Source: Deltaproteobacteria bacterium (GTDB lineage Bacteria; Myxococcota_A; JAADFL01). From it: a DNA stretch of 64,000 bases. Position numbers and translations under genes: made by a program. The DNA lies in assembly GCA_013152945.1 (NCBI GenBank), contig JAADFL010000212.1, positions 1 to 64,000 on the forward strand. Reading direction: 5' to 3'. The notes beneath the pieces are model-generated. The model was not told the DNA's origin, made no database searches, and saw only the letters and a list, made by a program, of their open reading frames with translations. Positions 42,062-51,174 of the stretch are shown one piece after another; within the stretch, counting starts at the first letter, position 1; each line of letters begins with the position of its first letter.

Positions 42062-43239
42062 AGCAATCATCCAGCCGAAGAGCCGGGACCTTTATCAAGG
42101 CAGGCCTGGTCAGCGCGGTGCTCCTGGCCCTGCTCATTTTCAAGTTTACGGATATTCAAACCGTGGAGTCCGTATTTAGGACATTGAACTGGCGGGAGAT
42201 CATGTTCGCGGCCTTTATGTACACCCTGGCACCTGTTGGAAGGACCCTGCGATTCGCCGTCCTGTTGCAAGTGAAGCCACATGCCTTGGGCCGCCTGTTC
42301 TGGGCGGTTTGCCTGCACCAGGCAGGTTTGAGACTGCTACCCGTTAGGACGGGAGAGGCAATCTTTCCCTACTTGTATTACAAGGCACTGGGTGAGCAGG
42401 CAGGACAGGGCGTGGTAGGGCTCATTTACTCGAGGCTTCTCGATTTTGCAGGTTTGGCCTGCATCTTTCTCGCTTTCCTGGCAGTCACGGGCATGTCGGG
42501 CAGGGTGCCGTGGACCTGGCCTGCATGGGCAGTGCTCTTGTTCCTGGTAATGTCTATCATAGCAATCAGACTGCCATGGCTTCTCGGCGTGATATCGAAA
42601 ATCCTGGGTCGCATGGGATCGAACAGGAAAAGCAGGACAAGATTCGTTTCCAAAATAATGTCCCTTTTGGACGAAAGCAGATCCGCTTCTCTGAAGATCA
42701 GGTCATGGCCGAGGCTTATGGGCGCATCGCTTGCTACCTTGCTCGTTTGGGCCGGTATCTTCGGCTGTTTCTGGTTCCTCATGAGGCCTTATCATGTCTC
42801 TGTTCAGAACGTGGTGTTCGGCGGCACGGCTGCATCCATTGCCGGTTCTGTGCCTGCGGGTGGAATCGGCAATTTCGGAACCCAGGAAGCAGGATGGACA
42901 CTGGGTTTTTCCCTGGCCGGTATCTTGCCGGGCCTGGCCTTGGCCACTGGCTTGATGGTCAACCTCTTTACTCTGGCCGTAACTCTCGTACTGGCCGTTT
43001 TATGTCTTGCAGTAGTCCGTTCATCGTGGAGACAGTGGAAAGAATCACCTCTTGGAAGCGAGAATCAAGATCCAGGGGATCACGAGCCTGATATCTTGGG
43101 GCTCGAAGAACGTCTTGAGAATACCGAGGATCCGGCCGGGGGTGAAATGCTGCACGTGACCGGGGGTGTTTCCAAGGTCGAAGACGTACCTGCCCCTAAG
43201 GACATTGCCGATTCTCCAGATAGGCTCGAACGGGACTGA
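42058..43239 (+). CDS. Lysylphosphatidylglycerol synthase TM-type (flippase-like) membrane protein
   Basis: 393 aa with about 8 membrane helices and the LPG_synthase_TM family pattern, including VPAGGIGNFGTQEAGW near residue 270. These proteins are thought to flip or modify lipids. The TTG start overlaps the previous stop. After the last helix there is a polar tail of ~65 residues (SPLGSENQDPGD...) whose coding sequence lies entirely antisense to the 3' end of the methyltransferase gene (195-bp overlap). The tail has no resemblance to family members and may be a read-through extension. Confidence 0.83.
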   Translation: MKQSSSRRAGTFIKAGLVSAVLLALLIFKFTDIQTVESVFRTLNWREIMFAAFMYTLAPVGRTLRFAVLLQVKPHALGRLFWAVCLHQAGLRLLPVRTGEAIFPYLYYKALGEQAGQGVVGLIYSRLLDFAGLACIFLAFLAVTGMSGRVPWTWPAWAVLLFLVMSIIAIRLPWLLGVISKILGRMGSNRKSRTRFVSKIMSLLDESRSASLKIRSWPRLMGASLATLLVWAGIFGCFWFLMRPYHVSVQNVVFGGTAASIAGSVPAGGIGNFGTQEAGWTLGFSLAGILPGLALATGLMVNLFTLAVTLVLAVLCLAVVRSSWRQWKESPLGSENQDPGDHEPDILGLEERLENTEDPAGGEMLHVTGGVSKVEDVPAPKDIADSPDRLERD

Positions 43240-43641
43240 AATCAGCAGGTGACCCCTGCTTATCCTAAAAGCCTCCTTTAGGGCCAGGCTCGGCTTTTCA
43301 AGGTGTTCCAAGACTTCGCAGGCCAGGACCAAATCGAAAGACTGATCTTTCAGCGCCAGCCTGGTCGCATCCATTGCAGCCCATTGAATTCCAGGCATGG
43401 CCCTTCCCGGTTTTAAGTCGGTGGCCAGGAACAATCCCGTGCGATCAGGCAGGAACTCAACCATCCGCGCGGCAAGATATCCCTCTCCTGCGCCCAACTC
43501 CACTATGGACTCGGGCTTAAAACCTGTGCACATTTCTTTCAAGGCGCCAAGGTATCTCTTGACCATGAACCGTTCAAGGGGAGAGCCTGCATTGTACTTG
43601 TCGTAGATATTCCCGAAAGGGATCGAATTTGGAGCTTTCAA
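43045..43641 (-). CDS. Class I SAM-dependent methyltransferase
   Basis: About 198 aa. The methyltransferase-11-like fold is visible: motif I VELGAGEGYLAAR, an acidic post-I LATDLKPG, motif ACEVLEHLEKP and ISVPFEP. The usual substrate classes in such loci are sugars or lipids. The TTG at 43641 has a GGGGG block 8 bp upstream and is preferred to a TTG at 43683. It converges on the flippase-like gene with a large overlap. The sole minus-strand gene in the glycan region, so it may have its own promoter or come from rearrangement. Confidence 0.82.
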   Translation of the reverse strand: MKAPNSIPFGNIYDKYNAGSPLERFMVKRYLGALKEMCTGFKPESIVELGAGEGYLAARMVEFLPDRTGLFLATDLKPGRAMPGIQWAAMDATRLALKDQSFDLVLACEVLEHLEKPSLALKEAFRISRGHLLISVPFEPIWRIGNVLRGRYVFDLGNTPGHVQHFTPGRILGILKTFFEPQDIRLVIPWILILASKR

Positions 43642-43837
43642 ATCATAATCCCCCTGAAGCAAGCATGGTGAAGAACAATGCAATTATAATATCATGCTAA
43701 TCGGCCGGCCTGATTTACTCAAGTATTTTTATGGACTGCGGGGATTGAAAAATCCGGCATAGCAGAATAATAACATGTAACCCGTTGTCATGAACGCCTC
43801 TACTGGTTTACTCTGCAAAGGGAAAGGAGCGTCCATA

Positions 43838-44791
43838 TTGCCCGGCCGTAAAATCACGTATGGAAAAGATATCGGACTTTCAGCCGCCAAGTGGCTGGTC
43901 CCGGTGTTTTTCCTGGTGTGGCTGTATTGCACAATCTCGTACCCGGCCAGGCTGAACGGCCTACCTGAAGCTGTTGACTATAAAGAACTCGAGCAAGTCT
44001 TGAGAAAAGAATTCAAGCCCGGAGACTGCGTATCACTGGCGCCTTTTTGGGCCGAGAGGGCAAGGCTTTACATTGGTGACATGAACATTCTCGGCCTTAG
44101 AAATACCACAAGACAAGACTTGCTTGCTTGCAAGCGGATTTTCCTGGTCGGAGTTTTCAAGGATGATGCATCAAGGGAACGAAAAAAGATCGAATCCATG
44201 TCTTTTGCAAAAAGAAAATGGAGCCGGCCCGTGGGCAGGTTATCGCTTGACCTTTTCGACCTTTCTTCAAGGAGCACCCAGACGGTTTTTGACTTCAGGA
44301 AACACATTAAAGATGCCGGTGTGTGGATAGAAAAGGGATCCGGCAAAACAGCATGTGACAGGTACGAAAACAGGCAGTGGAAATGCCCCGGTCCGGAGTG
44401 GAACTATGTCGGCGATCTGACAACAGACATGGATAGAAATCCAAGGCGCTGCATATGGGCTCATCCTGTCCAGGGAGGAACACTCAAGATAAGGTTCGAC
44501 AACGTGCCCATGGGGGAGTCCATCCAGGGAAGGCACGGCATTGCTCTTTCAGGACTCGGGCAAAATCCCTCGGATGTTATCTTAAGAATCTCGATAGACG
44601 GAGAAAGGCAGGCCGAGTTCGCAGCTCATGACGTGCTTGGGTACTTTTCATTCAAGCTGGATACGGGGCGATTCAAAGGGAGCCTGCACCAGGTTGAATT
44701 CTCTGTGTCAACCAAGAACAATGGTGCAAGGCATTACTGTTTCGAGGCCTACACAATCGAGAAGAAAATCAGTCCGGGAGCCGGGTCATGA
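43838..44791 (+). CDS. Single-pass membrane protein of unknown function
   Basis: About 317 aa. One N-terminal membrane helix (AAKWLVPVFFLVWLYCTI) is followed by an extracytoplasmic part: an alpha/beta segment with VLRKEFKPGDCVSLAPFWAE (the 'flow of energy' or sugar-nucleotide style domain sometimes found beside GT-C enzymes), then a beta-sandwich-like C-terminal domain (about 210-317) of carbohydrate-binding appearance. The TTG at 43838 with AAGGAG 8 bp upstream is preferred; an ATG at 43790 lacks a ribosome-binding site. Coupled by ATGA to the GT39-like gene. No family recognised. Confidence 0.7.
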   Translation: MPGRKITYGKDIGLSAAKWLVPVFFLVWLYCTISYPARLNGLPEAVDYKELEQVLRKEFKPGDCVSLAPFWAERARLYIGDMNILGLRNTTRQDLLACKRIFLVGVFKDDASRERKKIESMSFAKRKWSRPVGRLSLDLFDLSSRSTQTVFDFRKHIKDAGVWIEKGSGKTACDRYENRQWKCPGPEWNYVGDLTTDMDRNPRRCIWAHPVQGGTLKIRFDNVPMGESIQGRHGIALSGLGQNPSDVILRISIDGERQAEFAAHDVLGYFSFKLDTGRFKGSLHQVEFSVSTKNNGARHYCFEAYTIEKKISPGAGS

Positions 44792-46494
44792 ATCCAAATG
44801 GAAAAAGTTTTCATCATATTTTTTTCAAAAAACAGGTGATTGCCGGTTCTGTTCTATCGATTGTTTTGCTCTTTGCCCTGGTCCTCACAAGCCGCGACAT
44901 AGGCTTTGTCCGCGACGAAGGGTATTATTTCAAGGCGTCCGGGGATTACCTTGCATGGTTTTCGAGCATAGCCGATCTCATGGGCACCAAGAGATGGAAG
45001 CAACCCTTTTCAGACCAGGAGATAACAAGGCAATGGAGTTACAACTCCGAGCATCCTGCCCTGGTCAAGGAGATGCAGGCATTAACGTTCTGGCTGTTCA
45101 AGCGCAAGCTGAACCTGTTCAACAACAGCACATCTTTCAGGCTTGGAAGTATGTTGTTCTCCATCGTATTGTGCCTCGCCCTGTTCGGACTCGGCAGCCG
45201 CATATACAACACCAGGGTGGGTATAATGGCTGTCATCCTGCTCTTTACAATGCCCAGGGTCTTTTTTCATGCCCATCTTGCCTGTTTCGATGTGCCGATT
45301 ACTGCAATGACCGTGCTCGTGGCATATGCGTATTACAGGGCAAGGAAGGAACCGAGGTGGGTACTGTACACAGGCATCTTCTTCGGCCTGGCAGTGGCAA
45401 CCAAACATAATGGGTGGTTCCTGTTACCCACGTTGGCCCTTTGGTGGCTTATCGAGGGGGGGATAATACAAAGAAAAGGAACCGGCCGTTTCAGCCTGCC
45501 GCCTGTGCCGCTTGCGCTCATCTCGATGGCGCTGCTCGGTCCAATCATCTTCCTGGCCCATTGGCCCTGGCTCTGGCATCATACGTGGGAAAGGATAGTT
45601 GGATATTTTTCTTTTCACCTCCACCATGTAAGCTACCCCGTGGAGTACTTCGGCAAGATATTATCCAAACCGCCTTTTCCGTTTTCGTTTCCTTTTGTAA
45701 TGAGCGCCCTTACGGTTCCGGCCCTTACGTTGTTCCTGGCCTTGCTTGGAGTGTTGTTCGTGTGCATTCGCTTTTTCGAGCATTTCAGTCCAAGACCGCA
45801 TGCCACGTATTTAATGCGGGAGCAGGAAAGCAAAGAACTCGCCGGCGGTTTTTTTATTATACTAAACTGTATAGTGCCTTTCCTGATAATCGCTGTTCCG
45901 TCCATTCCAATCTTCGGCGGAGTCAAGCACTGGCTGCCTGCAATGCCATTCCTCGCCCTGCTTGCGGCAAAAGGTATGGACATGTTGTTTCGCGCGGCCA
46001 TGGCAATGCTCTCAAGGCCCGGAAAAAAAATGATGGCATCCGCATATATCCTGATGGGGGGGCTGGCCGCCATGCCTGCTGTGATCGGCACATGGTTGTA
46101 CCTGGACAACGGCACAGCCTTCTACAATGAAATCGCAGGTGGCGCCAAGGGAGGGGCCGAGCTTGGAATGATGAGGCAATTCTGGGGTTATGCATCCATG
46201 CAGGCCATGCCGTGGCTCAACAGGAATGCAACCAAGGGTGCGAGGGTGCACTTTCACAATACGAACTGGGACAGCGTGAGAATGTATAAAAGAGACAACC
46301 TGCTGCGAAAGGACATCAAACAAGCGGACAAGCTGGAAAACGCGGACTACTTCCTGTTTCACAACCAAGCGCCTATGTTGGCGGATGAGTACCACTGCTG
46401 GTCGAGTTTCAGGACGGAAAAACCGGTCTTTGGCGTATACAAAGAAGAAGCGCCTATACTTGTGGTATACAAGAGGACCGAAAAACCAAACTAG
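44788..46494 (+). CDS. Glycosyltransferase family 39-like (PMT/ArnT type) membrane protein
   Basis: 568 aa with about 11-12 membrane helices. The catalytic acidic pair Asp43-Glu44 (RDEGYY) lies in the first extracytoplasmic loop, as in ArnT/PMT_2 enzymes, which move a sugar from a polyprenyl carrier to a lipid or protein. SEHPALVKEMQAL is another family element. The C-terminal ~120 residues are soluble and probably periplasmic. It ends in the palindrome CTAG, which also forms the stop of the convergent ABC permease gene. Confidence 0.88.
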   Translation: MNPNGKSFHHIFFKKQVIAGSVLSIVLLFALVLTSRDIGFVRDEGYYFKASGDYLAWFSSIADLMGTKRWKQPFSDQEITRQWSYNSEHPALVKEMQALTFWLFKRKLNLFNNSTSFRLGSMLFSIVLCLALFGLGSRIYNTRVGIMAVILLFTMPRVFFHAHLACFDVPITAMTVLVAYAYYRARKEPRWVLYTGIFFGLAVATKHNGWFLLPTLALWWLIEGGIIQRKGTGRFSLPPVPLALISMALLGPIIFLAHWPWLWHHTWERIVGYFSFHLHHVSYPVEYFGKILSKPPFPFSFPFVMSALTVPALTLFLALLGVLFVCIRFFEHFSPRPHATYLMREQESKELAGGFFIILNCIVPFLIIAVPSIPIFGGVKHWLPAMPFLALLAAKGMDMLFRAAMAMLSRPGKKMMASAYILMGGLAAMPAVIGTWLYLDNGTAFYNEIAGGAKGGAELGMMRQFWGYASMQAMPWLNRNATKGARVHFHNTNWDSVRMYKRDNLLRKDIKQADKLENADYFLFHNQAPMLADEYHCWSSFRTEKPVFGVYKEEAPILVVYKRTEKPN

Positions 46495-47228
46495 TTTCGG
46501 GCTTTATTTACAGATATAACGGCAAAAACAATAAAAAGCGGAGCTAATCCAGCCAGTATCAGGTAGTTGCCGGCCTCCGGCATTACGCCGAAGGCTGATG
46601 CCCGGATAGCGTCGGATGCATGGGTGAGTGGTAGAAACCAGAGAATTTTTTGAGCCCATTCTGGAAGGTGCTCAACAGGGAAAAAGGTTCCGCCCAAAAA
46701 TGCCATGGGTGTAATGACGAAACTGGTCATCATTGCTTGGTCTGCATGGGACTTTATGAGCATCGCAAGACCTACTGCCAGGGCTGCGAAAACCAGGCTG
46801 TTTAGCAGGAAGGCCAGCCAAAAAAGAGGGTTGTACGAGAGAACCACGCCGAACAGTGCGCCCAGTACGAGAATTACGCAGCCAGCAAGAAGGGCACGGG
46901 TCATTCCGGCCAGCACCTCTCCAAAAACATAGGCTGTATTGCTGATGGGTGCAGCCTGAAACTCTTCGAAGATATGCCAGTAGAACCGGGCGATGTTGAT
47001 CTCACTGCCGATGGCAAAGGACTGGGTCATGCTGGTCATGGCTACAAGCCCGGGAATAAGAAACTCTAAATAGGTATGCCCTTGAACGACAACCCCCTTT
47101 CCCATCGCATAGCCGAATGCAATGAGATAAAGCAGTGGTGAAACAGACCAAGCGCTTATCAGCTTGAAAAAGCGCCGCCGCAATATCAGCATTTCCCGGA
47201 AATAAATTGCAGACCAACCACGTATCAT
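46491..47228 (-). CDS. ABC-2 type transporter permease (DrrB/NodJ-like)
   Basis: 245 aa with six membrane helices and the ABC-2 signature region PMAFLGGTFFPVEHLPEWAQ before the last helices. It pairs with the ATPase gene by ATGA overlap. Last gene of the nine-gene TonB-CobN operon. Such exporters move drugs, polysaccharides or lipids; the operon suggests a product or intermediate of the chelatase system, or a metallophore. The stop codon shares CTAG with the opposite GT39-like gene. Confidence 0.93.
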   Translation of the reverse strand: MIRGWSAIYFREMLILRRRFFKLISAWSVSPLLYLIAFGYAMGKGVVVQGHTYLEFLIPGLVAMTSMTQSFAIGSEINIARFYWHIFEEFQAAPISNTAYVFGEVLAGMTRALLAGCVILVLGALFGVVLSYNPLFWLAFLLNSLVFAALAVGLAMLIKSHADQAMMTSFVITPMAFLGGTFFPVEHLPEWAQKILWFLPLTHASDAIRASAFGVMPEAGNYLILAGLAPLFIVFAVISVNKARN

Positions 47229-48061
47229 CCGACTTTTTTCCCTGTTTTGGCAAGAAATGCATCCTCCAGGTTCACCCTGCGCAATGTAAACTCACCCTCA
47301 TGGACAGAGGCCCATTTCTCGGCCTCCAGCCGTGTTTGAAAATAGAAAGACCGTATATGCTTTGATTGAAGGGTGTCTATGGCCCATTCACCGATTTGGG
47401 ACATTAGATGGGCCGGCTTATCCTCGGTCACAATACTTCCTGCATCCAGGAAGGCTACCCGATCCGCCAAGAATTCAGCCTCCTCGATGTAATGGGTAGT
47501 AAGGAAGACCGTGGCTCCTTCACCCTTGACCTTCTTAATAACGCCCCAAAGGCTCCTCCGAATGGCAGGGTCGAGTCCCACACTCGGTTCGTCCAGGAAA
47601 AGGACCTTTGGCCGGTGTAAAAGCGCTCTTGCGATAAGGAGCCTCCGTTTCTGCCCGCCCGAGAGTCTTTTCACTAAAGTCTTGCGCCGGTCGATCAGCC
47701 CTATGTAGTCGAGCAATTCATCGATCCGGAGCTTAATCTCTTGCCTTGCCATGCCATACAGCCATCCGTGGATAACAAGGTTTTCTTGCACGGAAAGATC
47801 TGCATCCAGATTCGTGTGTTGTGGCACAAGGCCGAATTGGGCCTTGTATTCCAAGGGATTGTCATTAATAGAATAACCGTTCAGCCGTGCGATTCCATCA
47901 TCGCTCCGGGTGAGACCGGTTAGTATTCGTATGGTGGTGGTCTTGCCGGCGCCGTTTGGGCCAAGATAACTGTAAATTTCGCCCGGTTCGACCCTAAAGG
48001 AGACACCAGCCAAGGCGGTATGACTGTTGAATTTCTTTTGCAGGTTGGCTACCTCAATCAT
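47225..48061 (-). CDS. ABC transporter ATP-binding protein (ABC-2 exporter, DrrA/NodI-like)
   Basis: About 278 aa. Walker A LGPNGAGKTT, Q-loop GLVPQH, signature LSGGQKRRL, Walker B VLFLDEP and switch His in TTHYIEEAE are all intact. A DrrA-like C-terminal tail follows. The ATG at 48061 is preferred over an ATG three codons earlier (48070), which abuts the only purine-rich stretch. It follows the ChlI-like gene by a few bp in the same direction and therefore belongs to the chelatase operon. Confidence 0.93.
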   Translation of the reverse strand: MIEVANLQKKFNSHTALAGVSFRVEPGEIYSYLGPNGAGKTTTIRILTGLTRSDDGIARLNGYSINDNPLEYKAQFGLVPQHTNLDADLSVQENLVIHGWLYGMARQEIKLRIDELLDYIGLIDRRKTLVKRLSGGQKRRLLIARALLHRPKVLFLDEPSVGLDPAIRRSLWGVIKKVKGEGATVFLTTHYIEEAEFLADRVAFLDAGSIVTEDKPAHLMSQIGEWAIDTLQSKHIRSFYFQTRLEAEKWASVHEGEFTLRRVNLEDAFLAKTGKKVG

Positions 48062-48084
48062 GTATGTCATCTCTTAAGTCCGGT

Positions 48085-49134
48085 TCATTCTGCTTCCCGC
48101 CTGAATTCCTTGATCTTTTTAGCATTGTCACCGATCTCCATCAGAGGCCTGCGACGCATTCTGTGGGGCAGGGCCATTTCGGCCGCGGTTTCTATGTCGC
48201 TCTTTTCCACCTTTTCGCGTTGAGAGAAAGCGGCCAGGGCCTTGGCCGCCTTCATCATGATAATGTCTCCACGGTGGCCGTCCACGCCGACCTCGAGGCA
48301 AAAGTCAGCAATATTAAAAAGCTGGTCCCGTTCGATCACCACCTTTGGATAGAGTCTGCGGGCAATCTCGATCCTGTCCGATAGTTCCCTGGATTTTTTG
48401 GCCCATCGGGCTGCGAAACCAGTCGAATCCTCATCAAAGGCCACGCGCCTCTCCATGACCTCAACCCTGTCATTTCGATCCATGATGCCCTCAACATGAA
48501 CGGAAAGGCCGAACCGATCAAGAAGCTGGGGCCTAAGCTCTCCCTCCTCCGGGTTCATGGTGCCTACCAGTACGAAGCGTGCCGGGTGCGAGAATGAAAC
48601 GCCTTCCCGTTCTATGGTATTGAATCCCATGGCAGCGGCATCGAGAAGGATATCTACGACATGGTCGTCAAGAAGATTCACCTCATCCACGTACAGGATT
48701 CCCCTATGGGCTGCGGCCAAAAGCCCCGGTTCGATTTGTTTTTCTCCTTTCTTTATTGCATGCTCCAGGTTTAATGTGCCTACTACACGGTCTTCAGTAG
48801 CGCCGACAGGCAGTTCCACCACCCGAATATGACGACGAAATATACCCTCTGTTTTGTCGCCGCCAAGCCGTTTTTCCCGGCAATCAAGCCGGAAGCATTC
48901 CCGGCAGAGGCCGACACCGTCATCCGGGGCCAACTGGAAGGGGCAGCCCTCGATCACTTCGATCTCAGGCAGTATATCGGCAAGGGCCCGTACAGCAGTG
49001 GATTTCGCTGTCCCTTTTTCCCCTCGAATCAGTACTCCTGAAATGGTGGGATTAATCAGGTTGAGATATAAAGCCAGTTTCATTTTCTCTTGACCCACGA
49101 TGGCTGCAAACGGATAAATGCTTTGATGGCTCAT
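48085..49134 (-). CDS. Magnesium/cobalt chelatase ATPase subunit I (ChlI/BchI-like)
   Basis: 349 aa AAA+ ATPase. Walker [10 protein letters not shown], Walker [13 protein letters not shown], sensor [13 protein letters not shown] and the ChlI-type [15 protein letters not shown] loop are present. An insertion with four Cys ([14 protein letters not shown]) near residues 77-88 could bind metal. AAGGAG precedes the ATG. It supplies ATP-driven remodelling for the CobN chelatase together with the upstream ChlD-like gene, of which it is a close paralog over the AAA domain. Confidence 0.93.
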   Translation of the reverse strand: MSHQSIYPFAAIVGQEKMKLALYLNLINPTISGVLIRGEKGTAKSTAVRALADILPEIEVIEGCPFQLAPDDGVGLCRECFRLDCREKRLGGDKTEGIFRRHIRVVELPVGATEDRVVGTLNLEHAIKKGEKQIEPGLLAAAHRGILYVDEVNLLDDHVVDILLDAAAMGFNTIEREGVSFSHPARFVLVGTMNPEEGELRPQLLDRFGLSVHVEGIMDRNDRVEVMERRVAFDEDSTGFAARWAKKSRELSDRIEIARRLYPKVVIERDQLFNIADFCLEVGVDGHRGDIIMMKAAKALAAFSQREKVEKSDIETAAEMALPHRMRRRPLMEIGDNAKKIKEFRREAE

Positions 49135-49152
49135 GTTAATCTCCTTGAAAGA

Positions 49153-51174
49153 TTACTCTTGTTTGACCAGCCCCACCAGGGTATCCGCCTTCAGCCCTTC
49201 TGTCTGAAAGTAACGGGCGCCCAGTGCCTCGGCTATCTTTCCGGCCATGCCGAAACGGACGAGTCCCTGTTCCTCGGTGTCCACAACAATGAAACGGACC
49301 CGCTTATCCGGGCCCAGGTGATGTGCAATTTCTATACACTCGTCCATAGGTTTGCCTCTGTTGAGGGAAACATTGCTCCGGCCGTCGGTAATGAGTACCA
49401 CGATGGGCCTTGATGTTGGATCACGGACGAACTGGGAACGCAAAAGGTCGCCGGTCTTGACCAGAGCGGAATTGAGCGGGGTCCGGCCGCCAACCGGCAG
49501 TTCGGTGAGCATGCGGGCAGCTATGTCGATGGACGAGGTTGGCGGAAGAGCAAGTTTGGCCTCTGCCTTGTTAAAAGAGATCATAGCCACCTTGTCCCTT
49601 TTCTGGTACGCGTCAAGAAGAAGAGACATGATCGCCCCTTTGGTGGCTACCATTCTCCCGCGTGCTCCCATGGAGCCGCTGGCATCCACTACAAAAAGCA
49701 GAAAATTACCCAACCGCCTCTCACGGATCTTTATCCGGATATCCTGGGGCTCGATGGCAATGGCACAGGCGCTTCGGCGCCCACGCTGATGAGGAGCCGC
49801 AGCCCTAAGGGTGGCGTCCAGGGCCACATCTGTTGAACCCCGGGGCAAGGTGCTCATGACATAGCGTCCATTAAGGCCGTTTACACGGCTGCGGGAACGA
49901 CGGCCCGAACCGCGGCGGAAAACCCGGTCCTTGGTCATCGAAAAGGGTTTAACCCTGAAGGTGGCTCCTACCTCGAAAATCTTTTGCAGTGTCTCGGGAT
50001 TGACCGGAGTTTCAGACTCTTTGTTTTTTTCCGGATTTTCAACCGGCTTTTCACAGGTGTTGTTGCCCTCATTTTCTCGGGATTTGGGGGCAGGAGCTGG
50101 TCCTGACTTTTGCTCCGGCTTTTTATTTTTTTCTTGGTCAGTTTCTTCCGGCCGGTTCCGATCATGGGGCCGGCCGTGATTCTCCTCTTCTTCTTTGTCC
50201 TGCGCTTGAGGGGGCGAAGCTTCCCGTTGCCTGTGGAGCAGGACCATATGCGCCACCCGTAGAATATCCTCCTTTGTCACCTCGGTCCGTTCCGAAAAGG
50301 CTGTAAGTGCCCGGGCCGCCTGCTCCATGACAAGATCGGCCCGGTGGCCGGCCACCCGGGCTTCAGCGCATACCTCGCCTATCAAAACCCGCAGGTGGCC
50401 CGAGATTAGCACCTTGGACAAAAGTAGGCGGGCGCGCAATATGCGTTCTCTCAAAGTACGTACCTCACTATCGAACCGATTGACATAATCTGAAGGATTT
50501 TCATCAAAGGCATCACGCCGTTCCATGGTAATAACCCGCGCTCTGCGATCTTTTTCCGCCTTTACCTCAACACAGAGTCCGAACCGGTCCAGGAACTGCG
50601 GACGAATTTCTCCTTCCTCGGGATTCATGGTGCCGATGAGAATAAAATGTGCAGGATGGGAAAAGGATACCCCCTCGCGCTCGATAGTGTTGACACCGGA
50701 TGCAGCCGCCGAAAGTATAATATCCACTATGTGATCGTCCAAAAGGTTGACCTCATCCACGTAAAGTATGCCATGGTTGCAACGGGCAAGGAGTCCGGGA
50801 AGGATTTTTCGTTGGCCCGTGCGAATGGTCTTTTCAAAATCGATCCCTCCAACCACGCGATCCTCGGTGGCGTTCAGGGGCAAGGTCACTACCTGCACAG
50901 GCCGTCGAACCGCAGGTCTTCTTCCTTCACAAAGCCTGCAGCCCTTGCAGAATCCATCCGTTTCTTCAGTCCCCAGGGAGAAGAAACATCCTTCAAGGAC
51001 TTCGATCTCCGGTAACAAGGCGGCCAGGGCCCGCACTGCAGTGGACTTGGCCGTGCCCTTTTCCCCACGAATCAACACTCCCTCCACCCGAGGATTAACG
51101 GCATTCAAGAGCAGCGCAAGTTTCAGTTCTTCCTGGCCGACGATTGCAGGGAAGGGGAATGTATCAATGCTCAT
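49153..51174 (-). CDS. Chelatase subunit D-like protein: AAA+ domain plus vWA domain
   Basis: 673 aa. The N-terminal AAA+ domain (1-330) retains an intact Walker [10 protein letters not shown] and Walker [12 protein letters not shown], unlike many ChlD/BchD proteins. A Glu/Pro/Lys-rich linker (about 335-395) leads to a C-terminal vWA domain with MIDAS DASGSMGARGRM and ITDGRSN. A Cys-rich loop CKGCRLCEG lies near residue 75. The vWA domain normally docks on the large chelatase subunit through a MIDAS ion. It overlaps CobN by 11 bp. Combined features make it an I-D fusion type, commonly found next to CobN paralogs. Confidence 0.93.
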   Translation of the reverse strand: MSIDTFPFPAIVGQEELKLALLLNAVNPRVEGVLIRGEKGTAKSTAVRALAALLPEIEVLEGCFFSLGTEETDGFCKGCRLCEGRRPAVRRPVQVVTLPLNATEDRVVGGIDFEKTIRTGQRKILPGLLARCNHGILYVDEVNLLDDHIVDIILSAAASGVNTIEREGVSFSHPAHFILIGTMNPEEGEIRPQFLDRFGLCVEVKAEKDRRARVITMERRDAFDENPSDYVNRFDSEVRTLRERILRARLLLSKVLISGHLRVLIGEVCAEARVAGHRADLVMEQAARALTAFSERTEVTKEDILRVAHMVLLHRQREASPPQAQDKEEEENHGRPHDRNRPEETDQEKNKKPEQKSGPAPAPKSRENEGNNTCEKPVENPEKNKESETPVNPETLQKIFEVGATFRVKPFSMTKDRVFRRGSGRRSRSRVNGLNGRYVMSTLPRGSTDVALDATLRAAAPHQRGRRSACAIAIEPQDIRIKIRERRLGNFLLFVVDASGSMGARGRMVATKGAIMSLLLDAYQKRDKVAMISFNKAEAKLALPPTSSIDIAARMLTELPVGGRTPLNSALVKTGDLLRSQFVRDPTSRPIVVLITDGRSNVSLNRGKPMDECIEIAHHLGPDKRVRFIVVDTEEQGLVRFGMAGKIAEALGARYFQTEGLKADTLVGLVKQE

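Noticed and set aside
45414-46130. 238-codon plus-strand open frame
   Set aside because: Shifted frame inside the GT39-like gene, whose membrane topology and catalytic motif are clear.
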